Assembly (NCBI GenBank): GCA_947589695.1
Contig: CANQBY010000060.1
Coordinates: 1 to 7,244 of the forward strand
Direction: 5' to 3'
Source of the DNA: an uncultured Bacilli bacterium
GTDB taxonomy: Bacteria > Bacillota_I > Bacilli_A > RF39 > UBA660
Length of the DNA: 7,244 nt
The notes under the pieces were generated by a model. That model made no database searches, was not told where the DNA came from, and was given only the letters and a program-made list of their open reading frames with translations. Of this stretch, positions 6,512 through 7,244 are shown piece by piece; positions within the stretch are counted from its first letter, which is position 1, and each line of letters starts with the position of its first letter. Both the position numbers and the translations under genes were made by a program.

Positions 6512-7244
6512 ATGAAATATGAAAAATTGAATACTGACAAAGGCAATAAAAAATTTTTATATGGTTTAATAGTGGGTGTTCTACTTATTATTATAATCAA
6601 TTCGATATTTAGTTATGCGAAATATAAATCCGTCGATAGTGTAAAATTAGCAAGTGGAACAATTACTTATGAAAGTGCTGACTTAAATGTTATTGCGATG
6701 TTTAAAAATGATGGCGAGGGAGATATGCCAGTAGACACAATACCAGAAGGTAATTATGAATTAAGTAATGAAAGTTATTGTATTGTCGGTAATGATAAAG
6801 AAAATAAAATACAAGATGTATTCGAATATAAAGATAAAAAAGTATATATAGCTATAAATCAAAAAGGAACTAAATGCTATGTATATTTTAATAAAGGTCC
6901 GCAATTGTTAAAAGATGGGATATTGGAAGATAATCCAAGTCATCCTAATCTTGGCACTAGTTTTACAGGAATAGCAACAGAAAAAGGATTATTTGAAGGT
7001 ACGGATGATTATGGAACCACCTATTATTTCAGAGGTGCAGTAGATAACAACTGGGTTAAGTTTGCTGGACATTATTGGAGAATTATCCGAATTAATGGAA
7101 ATGGAACAATAAGATTAATTTATTCTGGAACAGGAAGTGCACAAACAACTGGAACTGGCACTCAAATTAGTAAAAGTGCATTTAATACAAATTATACCGA
7201 TAATAAATATGTGGGTTATATGTATGACCCATCTGGAACTAATG
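6512..7244 (+). CDS. Membrane-anchored surface protein of a gut-Bacilli family (3' end outside window)
   Basis: The frame stays open to the window end: 244 codons without a stop. The N-terminus is short, Lys-rich and presumably cytoplasmic (MKYEKLNTDKGNKKF), followed by one strong hydrophobic segment at about 16-34 (LYGLIVGVLLIIIINSIFSY) with no signal-peptidase site or lipobox visible, so a type II signal anchor with the rest outside is likely. The first outer region (about 40-130) contains the only two cysteines, 90 (ESYC) and 122 (GTKCYVYF), which could form a disulfide. The second region begins near 133 with LLKDGILEDNP, then TYYFRGAVDNNWVKFAGHYWRIIRINGNGTIRLIYSG and SAFNTNYTDNKYVGYMYDPSGTN, broken off by the window end. 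I recognise this last pattern from uncharacterised, often multi-copy, surface proteins of gut Bacilli/Mycoplasmatota; it resembles domains of unknown function with a YWRI core. Function unknown. It has its own strong promoter and a divergent XRE regulator. Confidence 0.8.
   Translation, partial: MKYEKLNTDKGNKKFLYGLIVGVLLIIIINSIFSYAKYKSVDSVKLASGTITYESADLNVIAMFKNDGEGDMPVDTIPEGNYELSNESYCIVGNDKENKIQDVFEYKDKKVYIAINQKGTKCYVYFNKGPQLLKDGILEDNPSHPNLGTSFTGIATEKGLFEGTDDYGTTYYFRGAVDNNWVKFAGHYWRIIRINGNGTIRLIYSGTGSAQTTGTGTQISKSAFNTNYTDNKYVGYMYDPSGTN

Noticed and set aside
1..7244. CRISPR arrays, tRNA or rRNA genes, insertion sequences and recombinases
   Set aside because: Looked for spaced direct repeats, cloverleaf-like segments, terminal inverted repeats and transposase motifs; none seen. 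Nearly all sequence is accounted for by the listed genes and the 149-bp control region.

Overview
The window comes from an AT-rich, low-GC Gram-positive-type genome. The best match is an uncultivated gut Bacilli/Mycoplasmatota lineage (RF39-like or a relative); this is inferred from gene content, composition and the family of the right-hand surface protein, not from any marker search. All genes read cleanly in the standard bacterial code. Trp is TGG throughout and stops are TAA or TAG, so the Mycoplasma-type UGA=Trp code is not in use. Recognisable Shine-Dalgarno (SD) sequences precede most starts.

Left and centre (1-5852, all + strand): a tightly packed, probably co-transcribed run. It opens with the C-terminal 89 codons of a RhuM-family gene. 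Next come rbgA (50S ribosome assembly GTPase), rnhB (RNase HII), a five-TM LtaS-type phosphoglycerol transferase/sulfatase-fold membrane protein, and topA (DNA topoisomerase I). The first three junctions overlap by 8, 11 and 32 bp, which suggests translational coupling; the last gap is 26 bp. rbgA-rnhB-...-topA is a known Firmicutes neighbourhood, in which dprA usually lies before topA. Here an envelope-polymer enzyme fills that place.

Right (5853-7244): a 7-bp hairpin separates topA from a convergent gene for a tandem-HTH XRE regulator (- strand). A 149-bp divergent intergenic region follows. It has a near-consensus sigma-A promoter (TTGACT-17-TATAAT), a 12-bp perfect palindrome just downstream, a small dyad over the -35, and an 11-bp motif repeated in inverted orientation so that each divergent leader carries one copy. 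The divergent gene is a single-pass membrane-anchored surface protein, cut off by the window end.

The RhuM fragment, the XRE gene and the surface-protein gene use AGA for nearly every Arg codon, whereas rbgA and rnhB use CGN. This marks the flanks as a different, probably accessory, stratum around a core housekeeping block. I found no CRISPR array, tRNA, rRNA, IS element or clearly novel multi-gene system. The most interesting parts are the divergent XRE/surface-protein control region and the LtaS-like enzyme with a Cys pair beside its catalytic Thr.
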